From contig CAVZRO010000035.1 in NCBI GenBank assembly GCA_963777625.1, forward strand, positions 251,360 to 315,359: a stretch of 64,000 nucleotides of DNA, read 5' to 3'. The translations under genes and the position numbers were made by a program. Positions 55,123 through 63,892 of the stretch are shown one piece after another; positions within the stretch are counted from its first letter, which is position 1, and each line of letters opens with the position of its first letter. The notes below the pieces were generated by a model. It ran no database searches. It worked only from the letters and a program-made list of their open reading frames with translations, and was not told the origin of the DNA. This DNA is from DATDIC01 sp963777625. GTDB lineage: Bacteria > Pseudomonadota > Alphaproteobacteria > Acetobacterales > Acetobacteraceae.

Positions 55123-55782
55123 CTATTCGGCCGCAATAGGAAGCAGTCCTTGGGTCGAATTGTAGGCATAGGTTTTCCAAGTCGGCTTGTACTCTCCATC
55201 TGCTTGATGGCCCCATGTTGCCCAACCCGACGTTAAACCTCGTGCAAACAACTCAATACGCGGACCGGGGCTGCAGGCTTCGATAATCGAATAAAGCTCA
55301 TCCGGTTTCCGGGAATGCTCCCGTTTACGGGTTTCGATGATATTCACCTGGCTTCGGCCCGGCTGCAGAGTGCGAGCGTTCTTACCTGGTACACCAAACA
55401 GAACCAGCTCGGTAACGTTACGGAAATAGAACCCTACCCCACGGCCATCACTTCCGCCGTCCTTACGGATTTTGTGCCAAACGAGGTTCGATTTGTAAGT
55501 AAAACCCCAGCTCTGCATCACATGCAGGCCCTCTGGCAGCATCGCGTTCGGCACCCAAAGATATAGGTGAGCAACTGACGCGGCGCACGCCGCGACTGGC
55601 AGCGCAGCAATTGCCTCAGTGGACATCGTATCATATCTAAGGAGACGGCGATGTTCGGGCGCGACTTTGCCGGTTCGATTGGTGAACCGCCAAGGTGGGT
55701 CGACCAAAATCGTCCCAAAGCGGGATCCCTTCGTGGCTGAGCGAAAGTCCTCTGCTGCATCGCGATGGTCTTCGTCCGCCAT
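55123..55782 (-). CDS. MT-A70-family DNA adenine methyltransferase
   Basis: 219 residues. The catalytic motif ILVDPPWRFTNRTGKVAP (DPPW near residue 28) defines the MT-A70 class of N6-adenine methylases. VAHLYLWVPNAMLPEGLHVM, WGFTYKSNLVWHKIRKDGGS, GFYFRNVTELVLFGVPG and KREHSRKPDELYSIIEACSP with RIELFARG complete the family plan. AAGGGG precedes the ATG. Together with the downstream nuclease it forms a type II restriction-modification system; methylation would be on the adenine of a GATC-containing site. Confidence 0.88.
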   Translation of the reverse strand: MADEDHRDAAEDFRSATKGSRFGTILVDPPWRFTNRTGKVAPEHRRLLRYDTMSTEAIAALPVAACAASVAHLYLWVPNAMLPEGLHVMQSWGFTYKSNLVWHKIRKDGGSDGRGVGFYFRNVTELVLFGVPGKNARTLQPGRSQVNIIETRKREHSRKPDELYSIIEACSPGPRIELFARGLTSGWATWGHQADGEYKPTWKTYAYNSTQGLLPIAAE

Positions 55783-56056
55783 TGGAGCCCCTTCTTGTAC
55801 TGTATCGCCTCATCCGCGCGGCAATTCGTCAAGCGGAAAGACGTGCTACCCAAATGAATGTCCAGGTTTTCCGGAGGAGCTATTTGAGGCAACATATCGA
55901 GAACACCGGGAGCAGTCAACGCTATTTCCGGCTTAAATCAGCCCGATTGTTGGATCGGGGTAGCTACGCCGTTACCACAGTCCCTTCCGGCAGATTGGTT
56001 GTTGCGCCTCGCTTAACTCCTCCCCTCCCTCTCCGCATTTTCCGCGCCGCCGGGAT

Positions 56057-56132
56057 GGGGCTGTAGCTCAGCTGGGAGAGCGCCTCGTTCGCAATGAGGA
56101 GGTCAGGGGTTCGATCCCCCTCAGCTCCACCA
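56057..56132 (+). tRNA. tRNA-Ala (anticodon CGC)
   Basis: 76 bases with full cloverleaf: acceptor GGGGCTG/CAGCTCC, D arm GCTC-AGCTGGGA-GAGC, anticodon arm CCTCG-TTCGCAA-TGAGG giving CGC, variable AGGTC, T arm AGGGG-TTCGATC-CCCCT, discriminator A and encoded CCA. The restriction-modification pair lies on its 5' side; I see no duplicated 3' end that would mark an integration event. Confidence 0.97.
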
Positions 56133-56173
56133 CCCCGGCCTTCGACCCGACGCATCTGAACAGCGCCCCACCA

Positions 56174-57475
56174 TCATAGCCCCAGCGAATCGCGGATACG
56201 CCCGTAGGTGACCCGGGCGGCGACGCCCACCTTCCACAATCCGTGGAACGGGATCTCCTTCAGCTCCGTGACTGGCATGTTCAACGCCTCGACCGGCGTC
56301 CCGGTCAGACGCCGCGCGATCTCCCCGCCCATGACCGTGGACATGGCCACACCGCGGCCATTGTAACCCAAGCTGACAAGCACGCTCGGGTCGGGCTCGT
56401 GGAAGTGCGGATAATGATCCGTGGTAACCGCCAGTTGACCATTCCACGCGTGCGTCCAATTCACACCGCGCAGCTCCGGCCACAGCCGCTGAGTGTAGCG
56501 GACCAGCCAACCAAGCGTCTCCCGCGTGACACCGTCGCGCATCGGGCTGCGGCCGCCCATCAGCAGCCGGCCCCCGGTGTCCACGCGGTAATAGACGGTG
56601 ATCTGGCCGTTCTCATAAAGCGCGGTCCCCTCGGGCAGAATGGAGGCAACCAGCTCACTGGGCAGCGGCTCGGTCGCAACGATGCCGCTGAACACCGGCA
56701 CCACACTGCGCCGAAGCCTCGGCCAGATCTCATCGGTGTACGCGTTGGTGGCGAGCACCAACCGCTCCGCGCGCACCGTCCCCGATTGAGTGCGAACGGC
56801 CCAGTATTTGCCATCCCGGCGGATCGACAGCACCGGCGATGCGCCATGCACCACGGCGCCGGCGCGGGTCGCCGCCTCGGCCAGCCCACGTGCGTAGCCC
56901 AGCGGGTTCACCGTGCCGCCGCGACGATCCAGCACCGCCGCCAGATAGCGACGCGTCCCGGTCATCCCGGCAACGCCGCTCCCCTCGAGCAATTCCACCG
57001 GCATGCCGCGGCGAATGCATTGCTCGGCCGTGCTCCGCACCTGCTCGGCGTTTTTCGAAGCGTAGGCGGCACGCAGCGTGCCGCCCTGCCGGGCCTCGCA
57101 TTGGATCTGGTGGCTGCGGATCAGCTCGAACACTCTGGTCGGGGCGTCGGCCGAGAAGGTCACCATGCGGCGCCCCAGGTCAGAGCCGAAATCCGCCTCG
57201 ATCTGGTCCGGGTCGTATTTGAGGCCGGGATTCACCTGGCCGCCGTTACGTCCCGACGCGCCCCAGCCCGGTTGATGCGCCTCCAGCACGACCGTGTCCA
57301 CGCCGCGCTGCGCCAAATGCAAAGCCGCGGACAGACCGGTGAAGCCGCCGCCCACGATGGCCACGGAAATGCGCTTGTCGCCATCGAGCGGTGGCGCGTC
57401 GATCGGGGGACGCGCGGTATCGGCATACAGGCTCGGGGGGAGCGGGCTGAGTGCGTACGCGGTGAGGCTGGGCAT
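56174..57475 (-). CDS. FAD-dependent amine oxidoreductase (DadA/PuuB-like)
   Basis: 433 residues. The Rossmann loop VAIVGGGFTGLSAALHLAQR and VVLEAHQPGWGASGRNGGQV mark the DAO family. Further pieces are RQGGTLRAAYASKNAEQVRS, VRAERLVLATNAYTDEIWPR, GRLLMGGRSPMRDGVTRETL and a C-terminal FAD segment SLGYNGRGVAMSTVMGGEIA. The order and the N-terminal SLYADTARPPID resemble gamma-glutamylputrescine oxidase and related amine or D-amino acid oxidases. It converges on the tRNA gene. Substrate unknown. Confidence 0.9.
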   Translation of the reverse strand: MPSLTAYALSPLPPSLYADTARPPIDAPPLDGDKRISVAIVGGGFTGLSAALHLAQRGVDTVVLEAHQPGWGASGRNGGQVNPGLKYDPDQIEADFGSDLGRRMVTFSADAPTRVFELIRSHQIQCEARQGGTLRAAYASKNAEQVRSTAEQCIRRGMPVELLEGSGVAGMTGTRRYLAAVLDRRGGTVNPLGYARGLAEAATRAGAVVHGASPVLSIRRDGKYWAVRTQSGTVRAERLVLATNAYTDEIWPRLRRSVVPVFSGIVATEPLPSELVASILPEGTALYENGQITVYYRVDTGGRLLMGGRSPMRDGVTRETLGWLVRYTQRLWPELRGVNWTHAWNGQLAVTTDHYPHFHEPDPSVLVSLGYNGRGVAMSTVMGGEIARRLTGTPVEALNMPVTELKEIPFHGLWKVGVAARVTYGRIRDSLGL

Positions 57476-57488
57476 GGTCTCATGGTTA

Positions 57489-57719
57489 TCACGGCCGACG
57501 CCTCAAGGCTTGGGGGGATGCTTGGAACGGTCGTTCGGCAGCACCTCCGCGCCGCGGTCCACGGCCCCTGATCTGTGACCGCACGAGTATCCCCCGCGTT
57601 GTTCGGACACCGATGGCGGCCACCAACCACAGACAAGGCCAAATGACGCCGAACGCAAAGAACAGCAACACCAACCGAACCAGCAGCAAGTGGTGGTAGT
57701 CAGCGAGCCAGGTATTCAT
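57489..57719 (-). CDS. Small membrane protein, uncertain
   Basis: 76 residues from ATG 57719. One strong hydrophobic helix (HLLLVRLVLLFFAFGVIWPC, then LWLVAAIGV) is followed by a basic, poorly structured tail. It lies between the oxidoreductase and the beta-barrel gene, on the same strand. No ribosome-binding site of note. It may be a real small membrane protein or a chance open frame. Confidence 0.3.
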   Translation of the reverse strand: MNTWLADYHHLLLVRLVLLFFAFGVIWPCLWLVAAIGVRTTRGILVRSQIRGRGPRRGGAAERPFQASPQALRRRP

Positions 57720-57768
57720 GACCGTTCCCAACATGGCCCGTCGTTCGCCGGCCAGGCTAGAACCAGAA

Positions 57769-58977
57769 TCAGAACAGCACGCCGGTTTCGACCAACCCGC
57801 GGACTTGGTTCGTTTTGTTGAGACCAGGTCCAAATGCGAACCCGTCCACGGCATTGGACAGCGCCACATAGGAAACTTCGCCACGGACGAAGAAGCGACT
57901 CCACTGGAAGGTGGGCGTCAGTGTCAGCGACATCGCCTTGCTGCCGGGGCCGTAGAGCAGGTTGGGCGCGCCTTCCGAGAGGCTTCCGGTCGACCCGATA
58001 TATTCAATACGTCCGGCGAGGCTGAAATGCGAATTGAACGTATAGTTCGCGAGGGCCGCAGCACCATAGGTCCAGGCGTCTTGCTGGAACCCGAAATGGA
58101 CGTTCTTCGGGACATGGCTCCACTGCACATAGGGCGTAATCGTCCACGGCCCGGACGAGTACGTATAAATAATGTCGTAGATTGAGCTGTTATTTTGCGC
58201 GAGCGGAGTGGCGATAGTGGATCTCCCGGTGCTGCCGGCATTTCCGCCGGCCGCGAACACCAGAGTATTGGAACTATTGATGGTCCAGGTCGCGGAACCC
58301 GAGATCCAGTTGAATACGTCGGAATAGTACCCGTCATTGAATGAGATCGCGAAAGCGACCGGTCCCCAGGTATAATTTGCTTGCACGCCGCGGCTGACTG
58401 CTGGTTCCTGGCTCCACAGCAAACCGCGCTCGATATTCATGTTCTCGAAAGAGAACGTGTATTCCGCCCCGATCAGCGTCGGCAGCTTTCCGCCCTCGAT
58501 CGAGAAGTTGCTTGTGGGTGCGATTTTGATAAAGGCTTGCGGCACGGGACCAAAAAAGTCAGGGTTCGTGTTGGTAACCGAGATGAACTGGCTACCCAAG
58601 GCTGGAAGCGTGTAGGCACCCACTTGCACATAATACTGTAGCAGCCCGTCCGTCTTCTGGATCATGATCTGGGCGTTGCTGAGGTCGATCTGGCCGTTCC
58701 TGTTCCCCGGCACCGGGTTGCTCTGCTCGAAGCCGAGCCCGCTCAGCACCCCGGTGATGTAATTTTTCCCGAGCGGGCCGAGATTGACGCTCATCGGAGT
58801 GGGACTGAATGCCAGAGGGCCGCTCATACCGGGAGTTGGCAGGGTGATATTGGCCGAGGGCGGACCAGACGCTGTGGCTGGCGCAGCCGGAGCCGGCGCC
58901 ATGGTTTGAGCGACAGCCGAGGTGCCGGAGCATATGGTAGCAAGCATAACTATAATCGAAGCAGCAATAATGCGCAT
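57769..58977 (-). CDS. Outer-membrane beta-barrel protein (porin-like)
   Basis: About 402 residues from ATG 58977 after GGGAGTGCAAGATA. A signal peptide (MRIIAASIIVMLATICSGTS, AVAQ cleavage) precedes a Pro/Ala-rich linker and then a barrel with alternating strands such as GLLQYYVQVGAYTLPALGSQ, FSIEGGKLPTLIGAEYTFSF, PWTITPYVQWSHVPKNVHFG and a final strand QVRGLVETGVLF ending in Phe, as needed for BAM assembly. It matches the putative beta-barrel porin-2 type common in Acetobacteraceae. The gene is less GC-rich than its surroundings. Transported solute unknown. Confidence 0.88.
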   Translation of the reverse strand: MRIIAASIIVMLATICSGTSAVAQTMAPAPAAPATASGPPSANITLPTPGMSGPLAFSPTPMSVNLGPLGKNYITGVLSGLGFEQSNPVPGNRNGQIDLSNAQIMIQKTDGLLQYYVQVGAYTLPALGSQFISVTNTNPDFFGPVPQAFIKIAPTSNFSIEGGKLPTLIGAEYTFSFENMNIERGLLWSQEPAVSRGVQANYTWGPVAFAISFNDGYYSDVFNWISGSATWTINSSNTLVFAAGGNAGSTGRSTIATPLAQNNSSIYDIIYTYSSGPWTITPYVQWSHVPKNVHFGFQQDAWTYGAAALANYTFNSHFSLAGRIEYIGSTGSLSEGAPNLLYGPGSKAMSLTLTPTFQWSRFFVRGEVSYVALSNAVDGFAFGPGLNKTNQVRGLVETGVLF

Positions 58978-59528
58978 TATCTTGCACTCCCCAGCAGTCA
59001 AGAGCGCGGTCCCGGTGCCCCATCGCATGCATCGTCATCGCCACACTCAAAAGCGCGCGGTGACATCCGCGCGCTGCGCCAGAATATCGAACCCGGGCAT
59101 ATAAATTCCATTGGGCGTAAAGCCGCACAGTATATAGCTGCTATAATGGCCTCGGGCGCGTGCTCTACCGGGCGACTGCCGCTGGCGAACATTCGCGTCG
59201 ACGGCATTTGGACACCCAGGGAGTGAGCGATCATCTGAACCTGTTGCTGATGTTGCGGCTGGTCATCCGGTGAATGCAAAAGCGCCAGCTCGTGCTCGCG
59301 ATAGTTACAGTTGCCTCTCCACGTTGGCCACAACTGAGAGCCGACCCACCGCGGACCGGCAGTCATCGGCGCATTCACCCGCCACGCGCGTGCGAGGCGC
59401 GTCGCCCGCGCCGCCGCTTGCCAAACCCTCGACATTTGGCAACCAACAACCCGCATCGCTGGTTTACCATGCCCGCTTCACCCGCGCACCAGACCCGCGC
59501 GCCAGGATCGTCGAACGTGGAGAAACCA
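58978..59528. other. Divergent intergenic stretch
   Basis: About 550 bases between the porin and the AI-2E-type permease. It is unusually AT-rich around 59095-59150, where promoters may lie. The permease frame is open back to 59274, so part of this stretch could be coding. No RNA gene or repeat was recognised. Confidence 0.4.
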
Positions 59529-61427
59529 ATGCCGGACCTTCCGGCCCCCCCTGCCCGTATCCCCCCGACACAGGTCCAGCCGGAAGGACCGGGCCTGACC
59601 TCCATGTTCGCCCTGCTGGTCGGCGTGGTCGTCGTCGCCAGCCTGTATTTCGGACGCGAGGTGCTGATCCCGGTCACCCTCGCCGTGCTGCTGAGCTTCC
59701 TGCTCGCGCCGCTGGTCAATCTGCTGCACAGGATCAGGTTCGGCCGGGTTCCGTCGGTCATCGTCGCCGTCGTCGTCGCGCTCGGCGTCATCCTCGCCCT
59801 GGCCGGGCTGATCGGCATGCAGATCGCCCAGCTTTCGGACGAGCTCCCGGCTTACCAGGCCACCGTCGAGCAGAAGATAACGACGGTTCGCGACATGACC
59901 GTCGGGCGCCTCTCGACCGCGCTGCAGGAACTCGGCCAACGCGTCGGCCTGCACAATCCGCCGGCGCCGCAGCATCCGGGCAGCCCGGCCGCGCAACCTG
60001 CCCCGGCACAGAACCAGACGCCGTCCATCTCACCGATCGCCATCGTGGAAAGCGTGGTCGGGCCGGTGGTCAGCCCACTCGCCACCATGTTGATCGTGGT
60101 GGTCGTCACGATCTTCGTCCTGCTGCAAAGAGAGGATCTGCGTGACCGGCTGATCCGCCTGTTCGGATCCGGCGATCTGCACCGAACCACCTCGGCGATG
60201 GACGACGCCGCCCGCCGGCTCAGCCGCTACTTCCTGGTCCAGCTCTGCATCAATTGGGCCTATGGCTGCGTGATCGGCCTGGGTTTGGCGGTCATCGGGA
60301 TACCAAGCCCCATCCTGTGGGGCACGCTGGCCATGCTGCTCCGCTTCGTTCCCTATATCGGCGCGCCGATGTCCGCGCTGCTGCCGCTGCTGCTGGCAGC
60401 CGCCGTGTCCAACGGCTGGTCGCGCGTGGTGTGGACCGCCGGGCTGTACATCGTCTGCGAAACCATCACCAGCCAGGCCGTCGAGCCGGTGCTCTACGGC
60501 CGCAGCACCGGCCTGTCGCCCGCCGCGGTGATGATCGCGGCAATCTTCTGGACCTGGCTGTGGGGACCGATCGGACTGATCCTGTCCACGCCGATGACGC
60601 TCTGCATGGTTGTGCTCGGGCGTCATTTCAAACGGCTCGAATTTCTCGACGTCATGCTCGGCGACCGCCCGGCGCTCAGCCCAGTGGAAAGCTTCTACCA
60701 GCGCCTGCTCGCCGGCGATCCTGACGAGGCCGAGGAACAGGCCGAACAGATGCTGCGCGAGATGCCGCTTTCCTCATATTACGACGAAGTGGCGCTCAAG
60801 GGCCTGCAGCTTGCCGCCAACGATGCGGCGCGCGGCGTGCTGACACCCGATCAGACCGCGCACATCAGGGGCGCGATCGCCGCGCTGGTGCACGACCTGG
60901 ACGATCATGACGACCGTCCGGCCGGCACCACGAAGCGCGAACATCCGAAGCTTCCGGTTCTCGCGCCGGAATGGAGCAGCGAGCATCCCGTGCTGTGCGT
61001 CGCCGGACGCGGGCCGCTGGATGACGCGGCTGCGTTGATGCTGTCCCGCTTGCTGGTGAAGCACGGCCTCGGCGCCCGCCCCGTGCCGCATGAAGCGGTG
61101 TCGCGCAGCGCCATCCCGATGCTCGATCCGAGCGGAGTGGCGATGCTATGCATCTGCTATCTCGAGATCGCAGGCAGTCCGGCGCATCTTCAATTCCTGC
61201 TGCGCCGGATGCGCCAGCGTTTCCCGACACAGCCGATCCTGGTCGGCCTGTGGCCCTCCACGGACGAGATACTGCGTGACGAACGCCAGCGTGCGGCAAT
61301 CGGGGCGGATTACTACGTCAGCTCGTTGCACGGGGCGGTGCAAGCCTGCCTGGAAGCAGCACGAAACGCCAGCAGCCAGACGCAAGGACCCGCGGAGCCG
61401 AAACCGGCAGTGGTGGCAGGACACTAA
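59529..61427 (+). CDS. AI-2E-family transporter with long C-terminal extension
   Basis: 632 residues from ATG 59529, preceded by GGAGAAACCA; ATG 59469 is an alternative. The first 380 residues have the AI-2E/PerM plan: FGREVLIPVTLAVLLSFLLA, LVNLLHRIRFGRVPSVIVAV, LIRLFGSGDLHRTTSAMDDA and the conserved PSPILWGTLAMLLRFVPYIG and YGRSTGLSPAAVMIAAIFWT. The last 250 residues are soluble, with helices (EEAEEQAEQMLREMP-like) and an alpha/beta part HPVLCVAGRGPLDDAAALML and GVAMLCICYLEIAGSPAHLQ. They could be a regulatory domain. AI-2E proteins act as exporters or sodium-proton antiporters; the role here is unknown. Confidence 0.88.
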   Translation: MPDLPAPPARIPPTQVQPEGPGLTSMFALLVGVVVVASLYFGREVLIPVTLAVLLSFLLAPLVNLLHRIRFGRVPSVIVAVVVALGVILALAGLIGMQIAQLSDELPAYQATVEQKITTVRDMTVGRLSTALQELGQRVGLHNPPAPQHPGSPAAQPAPAQNQTPSISPIAIVESVVGPVVSPLATMLIVVVVTIFVLLQREDLRDRLIRLFGSGDLHRTTSAMDDAARRLSRYFLVQLCINWAYGCVIGLGLAVIGIPSPILWGTLAMLLRFVPYIGAPMSALLPLLLAAAVSNGWSRVVWTAGLYIVCETITSQAVEPVLYGRSTGLSPAAVMIAAIFWTWLWGPIGLILSTPMTLCMVVLGRHFKRLEFLDVMLGDRPALSPVESFYQRLLAGDPDEAEEQAEQMLREMPLSSYYDEVALKGLQLAANDAARGVLTPDQTAHIRGAIAALVHDLDDHDDRPAGTTKREHPKLPVLAPEWSSEHPVLCVAGRGPLDDAAALMLSRLLVKHGLGARPVPHEAVSRSAIPMLDPSGVAMLCICYLEIAGSPAHLQFLLRRMRQRFPTQPILVGLWPSTDEILRDERQRAAIGADYYVSSLHGAVQACLEAARNASSQTQGPAEPKPAVVAGH

Positions 61428-61488
61428 CCGGCTTTGCGCCCACCCGCCGGCGATGCACAATGCCGGCCGGTTGCGCGGGAGCGAAAAA

Positions 61489-62418
61489 ATGGCCGGCAAG
61501 GTGATCATCAGTTGCGCCATCACCGGCGCGATCCACACCCCCAGCATGTCGGACCATCTGCCGGTCACGCCGGAGCAGATCGCGCGTGCCGCCATCGAAG
61601 CGGCGGAAGCCGGCGCAGCCATTATTCACCTGCACGCACGCGACCCCGACACCGGAGCGCCAACGCCGGACCCGGCAGTGTTCATGCGCTTCCTTCCGGT
61701 GATCAAACAGAACACTGAAGCCGTGGTGAACATCACCACCGGCGGCGGGCTGACCATGACACTGGAAGACCGGCTGGCAGCACCGCTGCTCGCCAGGCCG
61801 GAGATGTGCAGCCTGAACATGGGAAGCATGAACTTCAACATCTCCCGGGCCGGCGATCGCGTGCAGACCTGGAAGCACGAATGGGAGAAACCGTATCTCG
61901 ACCGCACCGACGATCACATCTTCCGCAACACGTTCCGGGATATCGAGGGCATCGTGGAACGGCTGGGCCGCGCACACGGCACGCGCTTCGAGTTCGAATG
62001 TTACGATGTCGGCCACTTGTACAATCTGGCCTATTGCCTCGATCGCAAGATCGTGGAACCGCCGCTGTTCGTGCAGACGATCCTCGGCATCCTCGGCGGC
62101 ATCGGGGCGGAGCCGCGCAACCTGCTGTTCATGAAGGAGACGGCGGACCGCCTGTTCGGCAATCAGTATGTCTGGTCGGTGCTGGCGGCCGGGCGCCACC
62201 AGATGGCGTTCACCACCATGGCTGGCATCATGGGCGGGAATGTCCGCGTCGGGTTGGAAGACAGCCTGTACATCGGTCGCGGCAAGCTGGCGACATCGAA
62301 CGCCGAGCAAGTGGGAAAGATCCGGCGCATTCTGGAAGAGTTGAGCCTGGAGATCGCCACTCCAAAGGAAGCGCGCGCGATGCTCAAGCTGAAGGGCGGC
62401 GATCGGGTGGGCTTCTGA
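61489..62418 (+). CDS. BKACE-family beta-keto acid cleavage enzyme
   Basis: 309 residues. TIM-barrel enzymes of this family cleave a beta-keto acid with acetyl-CoA, as in lysine fermentation (Kce) or carnitine breakdown. Zinc-ligand motifs are visible as AAIIHLHARDPDTGAPTPDP (two His) and, near residue 230, WSVLAAGRHQMAFTTMAGIM; NITTGGGLTMTLEDRLA and GNVRVGLEDSLYIGRGKLAT (substrate Glu) complete the plan. KVIISCAITGAIHTPSMSDH is the standard N-terminus. Its end overlaps the convergent ACT gene by 35 bases. Substrate not determined. Confidence 0.92.
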   Translation: MAGKVIISCAITGAIHTPSMSDHLPVTPEQIARAAIEAAEAGAAIIHLHARDPDTGAPTPDPAVFMRFLPVIKQNTEAVVNITTGGGLTMTLEDRLAAPLLARPEMCSLNMGSMNFNISRAGDRVQTWKHEWEKPYLDRTDDHIFRNTFRDIEGIVERLGRAHGTRFEFECYDVGHLYNLAYCLDRKIVEPPLFVQTILGILGGIGAEPRNLLFMKETADRLFGNQYVWSVLAAGRHQMAFTTMAGIMGGNVRVGLEDSLYIGRGKLATSNAEQVGKIRRILEELSLEIATPKEARAMLKLKGGDRVGF

Positions 62419-62842
62419 TCGGAGTCACGCAGGAATCGGCTGCCTCCGCCTGCAAAGCCTGGAGCGCCACGAGAGCCCGCCGAGCATCCGATGCGGGGAC
62501 AAAAATGTGGTCGTGGTAGTAGGCAGCCACGACGTTCGCACTGATCCCATGCTGCGCCAGCCTGCTGGCGACCGCGGCCGTTAGCCCGACCGCTTCCAGG
62601 CTGGAATGCACATTGAGGGTGATCGCCCGCAAAACAGTGCGGAACGGCACGCCGTGCCGTTCCGCGTCCGACCTACGGACAATCAGTGTGATCCCTTCTC
62701 GTTCCTTGAAGAATCCGGATGGGCAAAGATACAGCTGGTCGTCGACCGTGTCGTCCCGGAATGAGCAGAAGACCATCTCGTCATCCGACAGCTCCGGTTG
62801 CATGGTCGCCAATAAGGCAGCGAGTTCGACCGTACCGCTCAT
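62384..62842 (-). CDS. ACT-domain protein
   Basis: 152 residues from the ATG that overlaps the previous stop as ATGA. The N-terminal strand LAALLATMQPELSDDEMVFC and the C-terminal ACT part ITLNVHSSLEAVGLTAAVAS with RLAQHGISANVVAAYYHDHI fit the small ACT_7/DUF2241 type. ACT domains bind amino acids and regulate enzymes or transcription. It is translationally coupled to the SnoaL-GNAT gene. Confidence 0.88.
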   Translation of the reverse strand: MSGTVELAALLATMQPELSDDEMVFCSFRDDTVDDQLYLCPSGFFKEREGITLIVRRSDAERHGVPFRTVLRAITLNVHSSLEAVGLTAAVASRLAQHGISANVVAAYYHDHIFVPASDARRALVALQALQAEAADSCVTPIRSPPDRRPSA

Positions 62843-63699
62843 GACGGATCTTTTTGACGCAGATATTGGACACCGACTGGGCGAAGCGGCTTGCTCATGT
62901 AAACGGTGAAGCCTTCCTTGAAGCGCTCCTCCCGGTCCACCTGATAGCCGAGCCGGCAATAGAGCTGCACGTTCCCATCAAAAAGCTTATTCGTATAAAG
63001 CCGCATTGCAGGCAGCCCGAGCGACGCCGCAACCGTTTCGGCATGGGCCATGAGTCGGCGCCCGTATCCCCGCCCCTGGAAGGCGGGCAGAACCGCGACG
63101 TTCTCGATCAGCAGGTGGTCGGTTTCGGCAACCATCTCGATGAGAGCCGCCAGGCGGCCTCCCACATGCAACAGGTCAATGTGGTGCTTCAACGCTCTCG
63201 CGCCGTAGTCCACCGTCATCGGTGTCGGTTCGCGGCCGATCACCGGAACCCACTTTGCATACGCCGCACATGTCAACTCGTGAACGGCTGGGGCGTCGGA
63301 CGCAACGGCACGCCGCAACACTGGCTCCTGATGCAGGCGTGGCTTCCCCATCTTGAACCAGGCCTTGGCGATCCGGCCGTCCTCGACCTGGTAGATGGCC
63401 ACCACGTCAACCTCGCCGGGACCGTCCGGGAAAGTGCGCGTGACCGTTTCATGATCCACCACCAGATTGGCGACGCAGATACGCTTTATCAGCCGACCAT
63501 GCAGGTTCGGCTCCCTGAACCGGGCGACATGGCGTTCGCGTATCTCGGCCGCACCGGACGCAAGCAGGCGGTCGGGGAATTCATAATAATGGCAATCATC
63601 GGCCCACCACCGCATGAATGCGTCGATGTCGCGTGCGTTGTAGGCGTCAAGTTGCTTCTGCACGGGCAGTTCATTGTCGGAGGCGCTGCTGGCGTCCAT
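62839..63699 (-). CDS. Fusion of SnoaL/NTF2-like domain and GNAT acetyltransferase
   Basis: 286 residues from ATG 63699. Residues 1-120 are a SnoaL-like cone (VQKQLDAYNARDIDAFMRWW, ADDCHYYEFPDRLLASGAAE, YQVEDGRIAKAWFKMGKPR). Residues 125-275 are a GNAT domain, with AVLPAFQGRGYGRRLMAHAE (acetyl-CoA loop RGYGRR) and AMRLYTNKLFDGNVQLYCRL then GYQ. GNAT enzymes acetylate amines; the SnoaL part may bind the acceptor. The stop overlaps the ACT start. A strong terminator on the same strand lies 20 bases upstream of its start. Confidence 0.88.
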   Translation of the reverse strand: MDASSASDNELPVQKQLDAYNARDIDAFMRWWADDCHYYEFPDRLLASGAAEIRERHVARFREPNLHGRLIKRICVANLVVDHETVTRTFPDGPGEVDVVAIYQVEDGRIAKAWFKMGKPRLHQEPVLRRAVASDAPAVHELTCAAYAKWVPVIGREPTPMTVDYGARALKHHIDLLHVGGRLAALIEMVAETDHLLIENVAVLPAFQGRGYGRRLMAHAETVAASLGLPAMRLYTNKLFDGNVQLYCRLGYQVDREERFKEGFTVYMSKPLRPVGVQYLRQKDPS

Positions 63700-63721
63700 T
63701 GCGGGTTCCCCCAAATCCAAA

Positions 63722-63750
63722 AACCCCCGCGACGGTTGTCGCGGGGGGTT
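63722..63750 (-). terminator. Rho-independent terminator
   Basis: On the minus strand a stem CCCCCGCGAC/GTCGCGGGGG around AACC is followed by TTTTTGG, a standard intrinsic terminator. It ends the transcript of whatever lies beyond 63750, or acts as an attenuator before the SnoaL-GNAT gene. Confidence 0.75.
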
Positions 63751-63790
63751 GAAGCGCTATCCTCGGAGAGCCTTGGCTCAGGTGACGGTA

Positions 63791-63892
63791 TTATCCCTCA
63801 CGATCCTGACCCGGCTCCTGCGGACACGACGAAACCCGCCGCGGTTGGTTCGGGCGTCGGCGTCGGTCAGCGGCGTTCAAAACGTGGTACAT
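63791..63892 (-). CDS. Possible Arg-rich leader ORF
   Basis: 33 residues, MYHVLNAADRRRRPNQPRRV and on, ending 41 bases before the terminator. Four consecutive Arg codons plus RR later would fit a leader peptide that tests charged tRNA-Arg, but the frame may be chance in GC-rich DNA. No clear ribosome-binding site. Confidence 0.2.
   Translation of the reverse strand: MYHVLNAADRRRRPNQPRRVSSCPQEPGQDREG

Noticed and set aside
54000..56132. Restriction-modification pair as an integrated island at tRNA-Ala
   Set aside because: The pair lies on the 5' side of the tRNA and no duplicated tRNA 3' end or integrase is visible.
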